A stretch of DNA of 64,000 nucleotides from Pseudomonadota bacterium (GTDB lineage: Bacteria; Pseudomonadota; Gammaproteobacteria; Burkholderiales; Burkholderiaceae_B). A program made the position numbers and the translations under genes. A model generated the notes under the pieces. The model searched no databases, was not told the origin of the DNA, and was given only the letters and a program-made list of their open reading frames with translations. Position 1 is the stretch's first letter; each line of letters starts with the position of its first letter. Location: NCBI GenBank assembly GCA_023440825.1, contig JAEXRL010000013.1, positions 1 through 64,000 of the forward strand. Direction: 5' to 3'. Positions 9,592 to 18,231 of this stretch are shown here, one piece after another.

Positions 9592-9630
9592 TTGTTTTTC
9601 GTAAAAGCGTGACTAAGAAATTAAAATAAA

Positions 9631-10653
9631 CTAGTTTTGCCCCTGTATATAAGGGGCGTCTTGGGGACAAAGGTCGAACCATTGTTCCAGGGCCTGGACT
9701 TGTTCACTGGTGCTGTCAATCTGGTTAATATGCTTTAGCCAATGAGTGGACTGTGGCATGTCGGCCAGATACCAGCCTATATGTTTACGTGCTGTTCGCA
9801 CCCCAGTGTACTCGCCATAAAACGAATAGTGGTCTTCAAGGTGTTCGAGCATGCAGTGCCGCAATTCGCCAAAGCTGGGAGGTGCGCGGTGTGTGCCGTG
9901 CTCAAGATAATGCAGTATTTCGCGAAAAATCCAAGGGCGTCCTTGAGCTGCACGCCCCACCATAATTGCATCCGCTTTGGTGTACTCTAGTACGAATTTC
10001 GCTTTTTCGGGATTATCGATATCCCCGTTTGCAATGAGCGGAATTGATATGTTCTGCTTTACTTCACGTATGGTGTCGTATTCGGCCTGACCTGTGTAAA
10101 AGTCGCAACGAGTACGCCCGTGCAGGGTTAAGGCAGCAATTCCAATGCTTTCCGCCATTTTTGCAACCCGAACGGCGTTACGAGAGTCTTGGTCCCAGCC
10201 AGTACGGGTTTTAAGTGTAACCGGAACCTGATGTGGCGTACATGCCTTGACAACGCTTTCCAGTATACGAGCAATTAAATCTTCGTCTTTGAGTAAGGCC
10301 GAGCCAGACAAGACGTTACAGACCTTTTTCGCGGGGCAGCCCATATTAATATCAATGATACGAGCGCCCTTGAGCACATTAAATACGGCCGCTTCAGCCA
10401 TCATTTCGGGGTCTGAGCCGGCAATTTGCACAGCGACTGGGTCGATTTCCCCTTCGTGGTTCAGGCGTCGTGAGGTTTTTACGCTATCCCAGAGTCTGGG
10501 GTTGCTTGCGGCCATTTCAGACACGGCATAACCGGCGCCCAGTGATTTACACAGGCGACGATAGGGTCTATCTGTTACTCCAGCCATGGGAGCAATAAAA
10601 ATAGGGTTGGGAAGAGTCCAGGAACCGATGCGCATTCGTATGATTTTACCCAT
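9631..10653 (-). CDS. dusB: tRNA-dihydrouridine synthase B
   Basis: FMN-dependent reduction of uridine in the tRNA D-loop. The Dus signature is clear: APMAGVTDRPYRRLC near the N-terminus, the catalytic Cys in NMGCPAKKVCN, substrate-side KTRTGWD, and FMN-phosphate segments GRAAQGRPWIF. The start chosen is ATG 10653 (MGKIIRMRIG); the ATG at 10635 (MRIGSWTL) matches the E. coli start and is equally possible. A longer frame to 10725 would overlap the upstream monooxygenase gene. First gene of the dusB-fis pair. Confidence 0.95.
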   Translation of the reverse strand: MGKIIRMRIGSWTLPNPIFIAPMAGVTDRPYRRLCKSLGAGYAVSEMAASNPRLWDSVKTSRRLNHEGEIDPVAVQIAGSDPEMMAEAAVFNVLKGARIIDINMGCPAKKVCNVLSGSALLKDEDLIARILESVVKACTPHQVPVTLKTRTGWDQDSRNAVRVAKMAESIGIAALTLHGRTRCDFYTGQAEYDTIREVKQNISIPLIANGDIDNPEKAKFVLEYTKADAIMVGRAAQGRPWIFREILHYLEHGTHRAPPSFGELRHCMLEHLEDHYSFYGEYTGVRTARKHIGWYLADMPQSTHWLKHINQIDSTSEQVQALEQWFDLCPQDAPYIQGQN

Positions 10654-10690
10654 GCAAAATGGGCTTGTGGGATAAGTGTTAGCGATGAGC

Positions 10691-11845
10691 TTAAGCGCGT
10701 AGACCCAAGAGTAACTGACGGGCAAAGGGTAGCCGTGCTAATGGCAGCGTGTCCATAGCTAGTAGGCCAAGGCCACAAGCATGTTGTATCAAGGGGTTGC
10801 GCGTTGCAAACAGGCGCGGCAAGGTGTCAGTAATAGCCGCTGTAAGCCAGCGGTCGGGGCGGCGTAATTGCTGGTAGTGTTGTAGACATGTCAGCGGCGA
10901 CGAGGCGCTACGCGCTTGCCAAGGGGCTAAAGATTGTGCCAGTTGTGCAACATCGCGCAGCCCTAGATTCAGTCCTTGCCCAGCGACAGGGTGTAGCGTT
11001 TGAGCGGCGTTGCCGGCGGCGGCAATACGTGGCGCTAATAATGACGGGCCAGCATGCAGGGCCAACGGGAAAATGTGTCGGCTACCGTATAGGTGTAATG
11101 GGCCGAGACGATCGCCAAAACTGGTTCGTAAATCTTGTTCGAAGGTGCTGTTTGGTGCCTTGTAAAGTTGTTCGGTACGAGCCTGAGGGTTACACCAGAC
11201 CAGAGCGTATAAATTGGCCCCATCAGGGTGCGGAAGCAGTGCCAAGGGGCCCTGTGATGTAAAGCGCTCGTAGGCCCATTCAGCTTGGGGGGCGTCGGCA
11301 CGTACAGTGGCTAATAAGGCGTGCTGCGAATAGTGCCGACGTAGCCCCTGTGCAGGCTTGCCATCGCACTGTACTGCGATGGCTGCGTGTATACATCCCT
11401 TGTCATGTGTCACCTGGACATGTTCGCCATGGTGTTGCGCCTGCGCTTGAGCAGTCTCTATGAATGTCACCCCACTGTGTAGCAGTGCTTGATGTAGCCT
11501 TGCCAGTAGCTCATCGTATTTGACGACCGCCCCTAAACTGGGTACTTGCATTTCCTTTGCGCTGATCAGGCAGCGCCCCAGGCGTCCTTGCTGTGATACA
11601 TGCACCCACTTCATTGGGGCTTGCTTTTCGGGCCATGCCTTGAGCTGTTGTAATAGCTGCTGACTACCAAAGTTCAAGGCCAAGGTACGGGGGTCGCCAA
11701 GGTGTTGCGACGAGTCAGCACAGTGGGCGCGACCTAGCAGTACGATACGCTCTGGTGCCTGACTTTGTTGTGCCAATAGTAGCGCTAGGCTGGCGCCTAC
11801 CGGGCCTGCTCCACAGATGGCAATATCAAAATTAGGCTCAGTCAT
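10691..11845 (-). CDS. UbiH/UbiF/VisC-family FAD monooxygenase
   Basis: FAD-dependent aromatic-ring hydroxylase of the ubiquinone biosynthesis family. The N-terminal dinucleotide fold is AICGAGPVGASLALLL, the second FAD motif (GDPRTLALNFGSQ) is near residue 50, and the third reads PVAGQGLNLGLRDVAQLA near 300 with the family's GQGLN core. 384 aa. Which ring carbon it hydroxylates cannot be decided from sequence; UbiH is the likeliest label given the dusB-fis neighbour. The dusB start lies 37 bases downstream. Confidence 0.88.
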   Translation of the reverse strand: MTEPNFDIAICGAGPVGASLALLLAQQSQAPERIVLLGRAHCADSSQHLGDPRTLALNFGSQQLLQQLKAWPEKQAPMKWVHVSQQGRLGRCLISAKEMQVPSLGAVVKYDELLARLHQALLHSGVTFIETAQAQAQHHGEHVQVTHDKGCIHAAIAVQCDGKPAQGLRRHYSQHALLATVRADAPQAEWAYERFTSQGPLALLPHPDGANLYALVWCNPQARTEQLYKAPNSTFEQDLRTSFGDRLGPLHLYGSRHIFPLALHAGPSLLAPRIAAAGNAAQTLHPVAGQGLNLGLRDVAQLAQSLAPWQARSASSPLTCLQHYQQLRRPDRWLTAAITDTLPRLFATRNPLIQHACGLGLLAMDTLPLARLPFARQLLLGLRA

Positions 11846-11944
11846 GACGGGTCCTTGCGTACGGATGATTACTATATAAAGAGTAATTGTACGGGATGCG
11901 CATAATCCTTACACTGTACAGGTCTGTGTTTTTGATCTCACCCC

Positions 11945-12373
11945 ATGATTATGAGTACAGCGTATAAAAAACAGATTGTGGCGGCGGCCTTAGCCTTAAG
12001 TTTGGGCCTTATAGGTGCCCATGCTTGGTATCTGGCGCGCCCGCGAGCGTGGCTATGGACCGCGCTAAGTGGTGCGCTGATCGCAGCGGCCCTGTTCCAA
12101 CCTGTGTGGTGGGACAATATATGGGCCTATTTACTGTGGTTGCCAGCAACTGTGGCCGTGGTGGAAAGTGTTGTGCTGGCTTTAGCCGAACCCGCTCATT
12201 TTCGGGCTCGCTATGGGCATCCACAAGGCGTTTTACACGCACGCGGATGGTCCAATATCTTGGTGGCGTTAGTAGCTCTTGTGATTGGGGGCACTATTTT
12301 GCTGTATTGGCTGGCCATGATCATGATGGCTGGTCTGAGCATGCTGGGCTGGCTAGACGTGAGCGCCTATTAA
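11945..12373 (+). CDS. Small membrane protein, TM2-like
   Basis: 142 residues with about four hydrophobic stretches. The opening (KKQIVAAALALSLGLIGAHAWYLARPRAWL) resembles the TM2/NINE fold pattern of Lys-Lys, a glycine-rich helix, then G-x-H-x-(F/W)-Y-L, but it is not an exact match. The start could be the ATG at 11945 or at 11951 (MSTAYKK); no clear ribosome site precedes either. It is transcribed away from the ubiH-like gene. Function unknown. Confidence 0.65.
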   Translation: MIMSTAYKKQIVAAALALSLGLIGAHAWYLARPRAWLWTALSGALIAAALFQPVWWDNIWAYLLWLPATVAVVESVVLALAEPAHFRARYGHPQGVLHARGWSNILVALVALVIGGTILLYWLAMIMMAGLSMLGWLDVSAY

Positions 12374-12478
12374 AATATTGCCTAGAGTGTTGTAAAGAAA
12401 TGAGTTTTTGCAAATATTTTACACTTCGAGCATGGTCTTGTAGGTGCTTTTCAGTTAAAATACGAATTCTGTAATTTC

Positions 12479-12705
12479 ATAGGAGCTGAGTGGTGACGAC
12501 CGACCCCGGCGACAGTCCTAGTCGACATAAGTGCGACTTCATTCTGTTCAGGCATCAGTCCTGCTGACTCCTATCACTCAGCCACTGTACGCCTGACTTT
12601 TATCTTTAAACAGGCGTGGCAGTAAAGCAGTCGTTCCGACTGTCCTCACTTCCCGCATATTTCTTTATTCCAGTATTTGGCAGTGTTGCCCCTACGGAGG
12701 AAATC
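12479..12705 (+). promoter_or_regulatory. Structured mRNA leader with alternative pairings
   Basis: A 227-base leader before the MgtC-domain-like gene. ATAGGAG (12479-12485) is complementary to CTCCTAT (12568-12574). The adjacent GCTGAGTG (12485-12492) is complementary to CACTCAGC (12575-12582). The segments run A-B...A'-B', so the two helices compete or form a pseudoknot. Further perfect stems: AGTCG/CGACT (12520-12538), ACGCCTG/CAGGCGT (12589-12617) and CAGTCG-TTC-CGACTG (12628-12642). The A segment contains the ribosome site of a short ORF that ends just before A'. This layout suits a translation-sensing switch. It is seen in one sequence only, so covariation is untested. Confidence 0.55.
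12493..12567 (+). CDS. Putative MgtL-like leader peptide
   Basis: A 24-codon GTG-start frame placed 7 bases after a perfect AGGAG (12481-12485). It reads MTTDPGDSPSRHKC then DFILFRHQSC, stop TGA at 12565. The Asp/Pro-rich opening followed by a basic segment parallels the Salmonella/E. coli MgtL leader peptide, whose acidic/proline stretch destabilises ribosomes at low Mg2+. The stop is followed immediately by the segment that can pair with this ORF's own ribosome site. The downstream product resembles an MgtC domain. Leader function is inference. An alternative in-frame GTG is at 12490. Confidence 0.45.
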   Translation: MTTDPGDSPSRHKCDFILFRHQSC

Positions 12706-13047
12706 ATGCGTTTATTCGATCTCTTCTTACGCCGTGCTGGCGTACCTGCAGGCAAGGTGCGTTTAACGGCTCCACTTTCAGTATCTCGTCTTACCGTTAT
12801 CTGTCCACGTCACGAATTGCCATTTGTGCGTCGCCGTATTTACTCTGGCTTGAATGGGGCGGGTATTCGGGTAGCGAACCTGGAAATCAATCATTCAGAC
12901 TCTCATCACACTGCCCAAGCCAGTGTGACCATTACTTGCCCGCCCGAGTTGCGTAGCGAGTTGATGCAGCGTGCTCGTCAGATCAGCCATGTGCCAGGGG
13001 TGTTACAGGTAAAGTGGGCCGAGCGGCAGCGGATTGCATTAAACTAG
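12706..13047 (+). CDS. MgtC C-terminal (ACT-like) domain protein
   Basis: 113 residues, starting at ATG 12706 with a strong GGAGGAAATC ahead; a longer frame from 12616 has no such signal. The sequence pattern (LTVICPRHELPFVRRRIY, then TAQASVTITCPPEL, ending PGVLQVKWAE) resembles the soluble ACT-like C-terminal domain of MgtC/SapB membrane proteins, but the membrane domain is absent. The name is therefore a resemblance, not an identity. It is preceded by the structured leader and short ORF, which supports a link to Mg2+ or stress sensing. The CtaG-like gene follows 31 bases later. Confidence 0.65.
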   Translation: MRLFDLFLRRAGVPAGKVRLTAPLSVSRLTVICPRHELPFVRRRIYSGLNGAGIRVANLEINHSDSHHTAQASVTITCPPELRSELMQRARQISHVPGVLQVKWAERQRIALN

Positions 13048-13078
13048 TCAGCATCGTGGTTTTTCAATCAGTCATTTC

Positions 13079-13945
13079 ATGATCGTGCTTGACTGGCTTA
13101 CGCCTTGGGAGTTCTCTCCTACTCTGGTACTGTGTTTTATTGCCGCTATCGTGTTGTACGTGCGCGGCTGTCGGGTGCATAGGCCAAATGGGTTTCGGCA
13201 GTTTCTGTTCTGGTTTGGTCTGATTCTGCTGTATCTATCTTTACACACGCGCGTCGATTACTATGCCGAGCGCATGTTCTTTATCCACCGTTTACAGCAC
13301 TTAGTGCTCCATCATTTGGGACCCTTGCTATTGATGGGCGCCTATCCGGGCCAGACCCTACGCGCTGGCCTGCCCTTGTCTTGGCGGCGTGCTCTGGCCC
13401 AATGGCTGCGTCGTCCTTCCGGTCGCTTTGTTGAAGCTGTCCTGACGCATCGCATTCTGGTGCCGTTGTTATTTGTCTTGCTAGTGCTTGTCTGGATGCT
13501 GCCTGTGGTGCAGTTTTATTCCATGCTGGATTGGCGTTTGTATCGTCTGATGAACTGGTCGGTAGTGATTAGTGGGTTCATGTATTGGAACCTGATTCTT
13601 GACCGGCGTCCTTCGCCACCAGCAGCCTTAACAGCAGGTGGACGGGTTTTATCGCCTATCATCACAACAGTGCCACAAATGATTACGGGTGCCATTATTA
13701 CCTTTACGGAATATGACTTGTATCCTATTTTCGATTTATGTGGCAGAGCTTTACCGGGTTGGGATGCCGTTCAGGATCAGGTGGCGGGCGGTTTAATTAT
13801 GTGGGTGCTGGCAGGCTTTGTGGAAGTCTTTGGGGTATTGTACGCTTTAGGTACCATGATGCGGCTGTCGGCCAAGAATCGTCTGCCTGATAAAAGTAGA
13901 CGAGCAGCCGTGACAGCAGCAATATCGACCTCGGTTCGACAGTAG
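13079..13945 (+). CDS. CtaG-family (caa3_CtaG) membrane protein
   Basis: 288 residues, about seven transmembrane helices, matching the caa3-type CtaG family linked to cytochrome c oxidase assembly and copper. The family's histidine region FFIHRLQHLVLHHLGPLLLM is visible as a His-rich stretch at about residues 75-85, and VPQMITGAIITFTEYDLYP at about 205-220. This is distinct from Cox11-type CtaG. It is followed after 10 bases by the M48 protease gene, so the two may share a transcript. No cox genes are in the window. Confidence 0.85.
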   Translation: MIVLDWLTPWEFSPTLVLCFIAAIVLYVRGCRVHRPNGFRQFLFWFGLILLYLSLHTRVDYYAERMFFIHRLQHLVLHHLGPLLLMGAYPGQTLRAGLPLSWRRALAQWLRRPSGRFVEAVLTHRILVPLLFVLLVLVWMLPVVQFYSMLDWRLYRLMNWSVVISGFMYWNLILDRRPSPPAALTAGGRVLSPIITTVPQMITGAIITFTEYDLYPIFDLCGRALPGWDAVQDQVAGGLIMWVLAGFVEVFGVLYALGTMMRLSAKNRLPDKSRRAAVTAAISTSVRQ

Positions 13946-13955
13946 CGGAGTACGT

Positions 13956-15461
13956 ATGCCCTTTTTTTCGGTTCCACAACGGTTTGGTATGCACGTTTTG
14001 GCGGTGGTGCTCGGTGCTTGCCTACTGAGTCAGCCAACAGCACAGGCTCAGCCTACAGGTATTCCTAGTATGGGCAGTGCCTCTGGTGCAGAGTTATCGC
14101 CGTCTCTTGAGCGTACTCTGGGTAATGCCATTATGGAGCAGGGCAGACGTTCCCCCGAGTATATTGCCGATGCTGATGTGAATCAGTACCTGACTCAGTT
14201 GGGGCGTAAACTGGCCCAGTATGCCCCGAATCTGCAGCAACCGATCACTGTGTTTGCCATGCGCGATAGCAGTATTAACGCGTTTGCCTTGCCTGGGGGG
14301 TATATTGGCATTAATAGTGGCTTGTTTACCGCCTCACGTTCCGAGTCTGAGCTAGCCTCGGTGATCGCTCACGAAATTGGTCACGTATCACAGCGACACG
14401 TGGCGCGTGGCATTACACAGAGCGCGCAAAGTAATCACCTGATGATTGCAGCCTTAGCCGGTGCCTTACTGGGTGCCTTGGCCGGTAGTGCGGATCTGGC
14501 AATCGGTGCAGCGGCTTTTGGGCAGGCGGCAGCGGTAGATCGCCAGTTGGGCTTTTCTCGTCAGGCCGAGCAGGAAGCCGATCGCGTGGGATTTGAAATG
14601 TTGCGTAAGGCTGGGTTTGATACCCGCGGCATGGTGCAGATGTTTCAGCGTCTAATGGCCAATTCACGGCTTAATGAAAGCAGTAATCCGAATGTGTACA
14701 CCAGCACTCACCCTTTGACCACACAGCGTTTGGCTGACGTGGAAAACAGGGTGCAAGCGCAAGGCACGAGTTCGCATGCCGATAGCTTGTCATATGTCTA
14801 CTTACGCACTAAGTTGCTGGTTATGCAGGCCTCTAGCGGTCAAGCATTACGCACGGTTGAACAGTCTTTGCGCAGTCAGGCCAATACGGTCGATAACGCC
14901 TTGGAACGTTCGGCGGCGTATTATGGCCTGTCGTATATTGCCTGGACGCGTCAAGACTATGCACAAGCGCAGCAATATTTAGATGAAGCTTATACAGGAT
15001 CGCATTTTCAGGCTGCCGAGCTTGATGTGCTGGCGATACAAATTAGCTTGCGTGAACAGAACCTGGCGCAAGCACAACGTCTGTCCGAACAGGCTTGGGC
15101 GCGTTGGCCTGACAGTGAGGCGGTAGCCTTGGCGTATGTGCAGGTGTTGCAGCAAGGTAAGCGAGACGCTGAGGCGATACAGTTCCTCAGCCAGCGTATC
15201 GAGCAGTGGCCTGAGTTGCCCAGGCTGTATCAACTGCAGGCACAAAGTTATGACAGACTGGGTGATGGCGTTCGTGCGCGCTTGGCCATGGCCGAGTATT
15301 ACCAGTTAATTGGGGCATTACCTACGGCAGTGGATCAATTGCAGCAGGCTCGTAACTTAACGACCGATTTTTATATGCAATCGGAAATTGATACGCAAAT
15401 TAGTTACTTGCGGCGACGTTTGGAAAATGAGCGCGCCTTGCTGGAGCGCTTTAAGTCATAA
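13956..15461 (+). CDS. Periplasmic M48 metalloprotease with TPRs, BepA-like
   Basis: Zinc protease/chaperone of outer-membrane protein assembly. A signal peptide (about residues 1-31, ending AQA) leads into the catalytic domain with HEIGH in VIAHEIGHVSQRH (about residue 137) and the third zinc ligand in EQEADRVGFEML (about 207). The C-terminal half (about 290-500) is a run of TPR helices. 501 aa matches E. coli BepA length. A clear GGAG precedes the ATG. Substrates such as LptD are known for BepA and only inferred here. Confidence 0.92.
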   Translation: MPFFSVPQRFGMHVLAVVLGACLLSQPTAQAQPTGIPSMGSASGAELSPSLERTLGNAIMEQGRRSPEYIADADVNQYLTQLGRKLAQYAPNLQQPITVFAMRDSSINAFALPGGYIGINSGLFTASRSESELASVIAHEIGHVSQRHVARGITQSAQSNHLMIAALAGALLGALAGSADLAIGAAAFGQAAAVDRQLGFSRQAEQEADRVGFEMLRKAGFDTRGMVQMFQRLMANSRLNESSNPNVYTSTHPLTTQRLADVENRVQAQGTSSHADSLSYVYLRTKLLVMQASSGQALRTVEQSLRSQANTVDNALERSAAYYGLSYIAWTRQDYAQAQQYLDEAYTGSHFQAAELDVLAIQISLREQNLAQAQRLSEQAWARWPDSEAVALAYVQVLQQGKRDAEAIQFLSQRIEQWPELPRLYQLQAQSYDRLGDGVRARLAMAEYYQLIGALPTAVDQLQQARNLTTDFYMQSEIDTQISYLRRRLENERALLERFKS

Positions 15462-15467
15462 GCTGTT

Positions 15468-16562
15468 TTATGTATTGGTGTCAAAAAAACGTGCCAAACG
15501 TGCGGGCAACCAGCTTAGATTGCCCGGAAAGCGACCTGAGGTAAAGCCCACGTGCCCGCCTAGTGTGGGCTGATGCAACAAGACCTGAGCCGATACATCG
15601 GCCTGCTTGGGCAGCGAGGCCTTAGGCACAAAGGGATCGTTCAGCGCATTAAGTACGAGTGTGCGTACCTGTACCTGCTTTAGTAGGGGTTTGCTGGAGC
15701 AACGTTCCCAGTAATCCAGGGCGTTCTGAAAGCCATGCATGGGGGCGGTGTACATATCGTCAAAATCATAGATAGTACGTACGCGTGACAGTTTTAAGGT
15801 GTCGATTAAGCCAGGAAAGCGTTTGGCCTTATCGTTCAGCTTTACACGCATGGAGCGCAGAAAATAAGGCGAGTACACATAGCGTCCCGCTTTGGACTCG
15901 GATAAGTAACGACCACTGGCAAGCAAATCCGTGGGAACTGAAATGGTAGCCGCCGCGTGCAGGAACGTGGCGTGTTCACCCTGTTCGCCTAAATATTTTA
16001 GTAAGGCATTGCCGCCCAATGAGGTGCCAATCGCGTGCCAGCAGGCATGGGGAAGGCGGGCACGCACTGTATCGAGTATAAAGCCGACTTCGTCTGAGTC
16101 ACCGGAAAAGTAGGCACGTGCCATACGATTGGGAAAGCCCGAGCAGCCCCGGAAATGGGCAATGACCACGACCCAGCCACGCGCTCGAAAGTACTGGGCG
16201 ATGGCTTGTATGTAGTGACTGCGGCTACTGCCTTCTAAGCCGTGAAAGAGAACTAGGGCTTGTGTATCGGGAGTTTGTGGCAAAGATTCCCAGTCGGGTT
16301 CTTGTAACCATCGACGTGCGGCCGTGTTTTGCAGATGAGCGTCGGCATAGACCTGGCGGCCATCGGGCAGTTTATCGGCAAATAGACCGGGTGCCGTCCA
16401 GTCAAAATCAATAAAGTCGCCATCGGGTGTGTCGCAACGATGGCGAACGAACGCGATATGATGATGCTGGGTAAAGAGTGCGGTGTAGATGGTTTGAATA
16501 TGCCCACCTGGCAACCAGAACGGAACTGGGCAAGGGCTGGCATCTACACTTCGGCTTACCAT
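15468..16562 (-). CDS. YheT-type alpha/beta hydrolase
   Basis: Predicted esterase/hydrolase of the YheT family. The family opening FWLPGGHIQTIYTALF is at residue ~17. The nucleophile elbow is GTSLGGNALLKYLGE (about 187), and the catalytic His is in TLGGHVGFTSG near the C-terminus. 364 aa. A GGAGTGTCAG sequence precedes the ATG. It converges on the BepA-like gene with a 6-base gap. Physiological substrate is unknown. Confidence 0.9.
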   Translation of the reverse strand: MVSRSVDASPCPVPFWLPGGHIQTIYTALFTQHHHIAFVRHRCDTPDGDFIDFDWTAPGLFADKLPDGRQVYADAHLQNTAARRWLQEPDWESLPQTPDTQALVLFHGLEGSSRSHYIQAIAQYFRARGWVVVIAHFRGCSGFPNRMARAYFSGDSDEVGFILDTVRARLPHACWHAIGTSLGGNALLKYLGEQGEHATFLHAAATISVPTDLLASGRYLSESKAGRYVYSPYFLRSMRVKLNDKAKRFPGLIDTLKLSRVRTIYDFDDMYTAPMHGFQNALDYWERCSSKPLLKQVQVRTLVLNALNDPFVPKASLPKQADVSAQVLLHQPTLGGHVGFTSGRFPGNLSWLPARLARFFDTNT

Positions 16563-16666
16563 CTGACACTCCTGAGATGACGACTACATGATTGCGCGGC
16601 TACGACAGTATGCACGTAGAACCTTGAATGCGCGTAAGCAAGAATCGTCAAAATCTGCAAGTTGAC

Positions 16667-16873
16667 TTAGTGTTGGTGTGCGCCATCGGCTAAACGGTAA
16701 ATCGCGCCACAGTAAGGGCAAGCGGCGGTACCAGTTTTAGAGATATCGATATAAACACGGGGGTGCATGCTCCAGAGTGGGGCGTTGGGACCCGGACAGT
16801 ACACGGGCAGATCCTGGCTGCTAACTTCAATGGTTTCGTGCTCTGCCTTTTTGGGTACGATGGGGCTGCTCAT
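16667..16873 (-). CDS. Zinc-finger (zf-CHCC) small protein
   Basis: A 68-residue protein. The start at 16873 is preferred over the longer frame to 17029 because AGGAACTCT immediately precedes it and the extra N-terminus looks non-coding. Zinc ligands follow the CHCC pattern: C in VYCPGPN, H in WSMHPRVY, then CPYC near the end. The family is related to the mitochondrial complex I subunit NDUFS6 zinc domain and is common in proteobacteria; its function in bacteria is not known. It stands alone between a YheT hydrolase and azlCD. Confidence 0.85.
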   Translation of the reverse strand: MSSPIVPKKAEHETIEVSSQDLPVYCPGPNAPLWSMHPRVYIDISKTGTAACPYCGAIYRLADGAHQH

Positions 16874-17045
16874 AGAGTTCCTGATAAATAAATAACAAAA
16901 AGAATCTGGCCAAGGCCGTGCTTTCGGGCTGCCAGCTGGAAAGTACGCTGCGCTAGACATGCTAAACACGCGTAATTGTAGCAAGGCAACACCGATTTTA
17001 CCCGGTCTGCACACTCTAATTGCTTCCATGAGAGCAGCCGTATAC

Positions 17046-17079
17046 CATAAAGGTTTATGCCTTAAGGTAAAGTTATAAT
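17046..17079 (+). promoter_or_regulatory. Palindrome and -10 element ahead of azlC
   Basis: CATAAA-GG-TTTATG (17046-17059) is a perfect palindrome 15 bases upstream of an extended -10 box AGTTATAAT (TATAAT 17074-17079). The palindrome overlaps the expected -35 position, so it could be an operator for azlCD. It also lies between divergent genes and might serve the zinc-finger gene. No regulator is encoded next to it. Confidence 0.4.
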
Positions 17080-17152
17080 GACCTGATAGGCGCAGGCTAC
17101 TGAAAATACTATGTGTGCGCTACAGTTAAGGCGGCAAGGTTAAGGGGGAAGA

Positions 17153-17899
17153 GTGTCAAGTTTGGGTGCCAGAAAATCGTACTGGCCTGATCAGCAAGCC
17201 CGAGCGGCTTTTAAAGCTGGTTTAATCGACCTGTTGCCCGCTATGGTGGCCACGACAGTGTGGGGGTTTGTCACGGGTGTGGCCATGATTAAATCAGGCC
17301 TTAGCACTCTGGAAGCCAGCGCCATGACTTTGCTGGTGTATGCTGGGTCGGCTCAGCTTACCGCCTTACCTCTTATTGAGTCGCAGGCGCCGTTGTGGCT
17401 TATCTTTGTGGCTGGGTTCATCGTTAATATCCGCTTCATTATTTTTGGGGCGGCGCTGCAACCTTACTTTCGTGAGCTCAACTGGCGTAAACGCCTAGGC
17501 TTGGGCTACTTAAGCTCAGACATGGCGTTTGTGTTGTTTATGTCGCGCTACGGTGATAGCTCAGAGCGCAACTCTCGTGAGCAGCTCTGGTATATGCTGG
17601 GTATTGTGATACCTGGTTGGATTAGCTGGCAGTGTGCATCGTTGTTAGGTGTATTTATGGGCGCCTATGTACCGGCTTCTTGGTCACTGGACTTCGCCGC
17701 TATTTTGGCGCTGATGGCCATATTAATACCCTTGGTGAACACTCGGCCCATGTGGGCTTGCTTATGTGCTGCGGGCACTGTGGCCTGGGTAGGGCAGTGG
17801 TTGCCTTTACGCTTAGGATTGGTGGCTGCGGTGATCGCAGGGGTGGTAGCGGGCGTGGCAGCAGAACAACTTAAAACGAAAAGAGCCGGACAGCCATGA
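17153..17899 (+). CDS. azlC: AzlC-type branched-chain amino acid exporter, large subunit
   Basis: Inner-membrane LIV-E family permease, 248 aa. Starts with GTG at 17153 right after AAGGGGGAAGA. The family pattern is seen in GLIDLLPAMVATTVWGFVTG, in AMTLLVYAGSAQL and in FIVNIRFIIFGAALQP. It probably works with AzlD, encoded next with a 4-base ATGA overlap, to export branched-chain amino acids or analogues (known for B. subtilis AzlCD and C. glutamicum BrnFE). Confidence 0.9.
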   Translation: MSSLGARKSYWPDQQARAAFKAGLIDLLPAMVATTVWGFVTGVAMIKSGLSTLEASAMTLLVYAGSAQLTALPLIESQAPLWLIFVAGFIVNIRFIIFGAALQPYFRELNWRKRLGLGYLSSDMAFVLFMSRYGDSSERNSREQLWYMLGIVIPGWISWQCASLLGVFMGAYVPASWSLDFAAILALMAILIPLVNTRPMWACLCAAGTVAWVGQWLPLRLGLVAAVIAGVVAGVAAEQLKTKRAGQP

Positions 17900-18231
17900 T
17901 GAATTGGCAGTATGATGCGTATGTTCTGGGGGCGATTGCGCTGTTAGTGGTATGCAGTGTTGTGACGCGCTCAGTGTATTATGTATTAGGTGATCACTTA
18001 CCTTTACCAGAATCCGTCAGACGGGCGCTACGCTATGCACCAGTTGCAGCCCTGATAGCGATTATCTTGCCAGAGCTTTTGCCATGGGGGCCTGAAGTGG
18101 CTCCTGTCATTAGCTTAAAGGCATTGGCTGCACTGGTTGCCGTATTTGCTTTTGTCCGTACACGTAGCCCAGTTTTGGTTATTGTGGCTGGCATGTTGGC
18201 CTTATGGTTACTTCGGGCTTTATTTGCATGA
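17896..18231 (+). CDS. azlD: AzlD-type small subunit of branched-chain exporter
   Basis: 111 residues with four predicted membrane helices, typical of AzlD/BrnE partners. The conserved pattern is RRALRYAPVAALIAIILPELL. The start overlaps the azlC stop (ATGATG at 17896), indicating translational coupling. Confidence 0.88.
   Translation: MMNWQYDAYVLGAIALLVVCSVVTRSVYYVLGDHLPLPESVRRALRYAPVAALIAIILPELLPWGPEVAPVISLKALAALVAVFAFVRTRSPVLVIVAGMLALWLLRALFA

Noticed and set aside
12520..12538. UCGACAUAAG in the leader recalls the M-box (ykoK) Mg2+ riboswitch.
   Set aside because: Only ten bases agree; the surrounding M-box helices cannot be traced, and the short ORF explains the region better. A covariance search with the M-box model would decide.
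12616..12705. Longer N-terminus for the MgtC-domain-like gene (from 12616).
   Set aside because: It lies inside the leader hairpins, has no ribosome site, and the strong GGAGG is at the ATG 12706.
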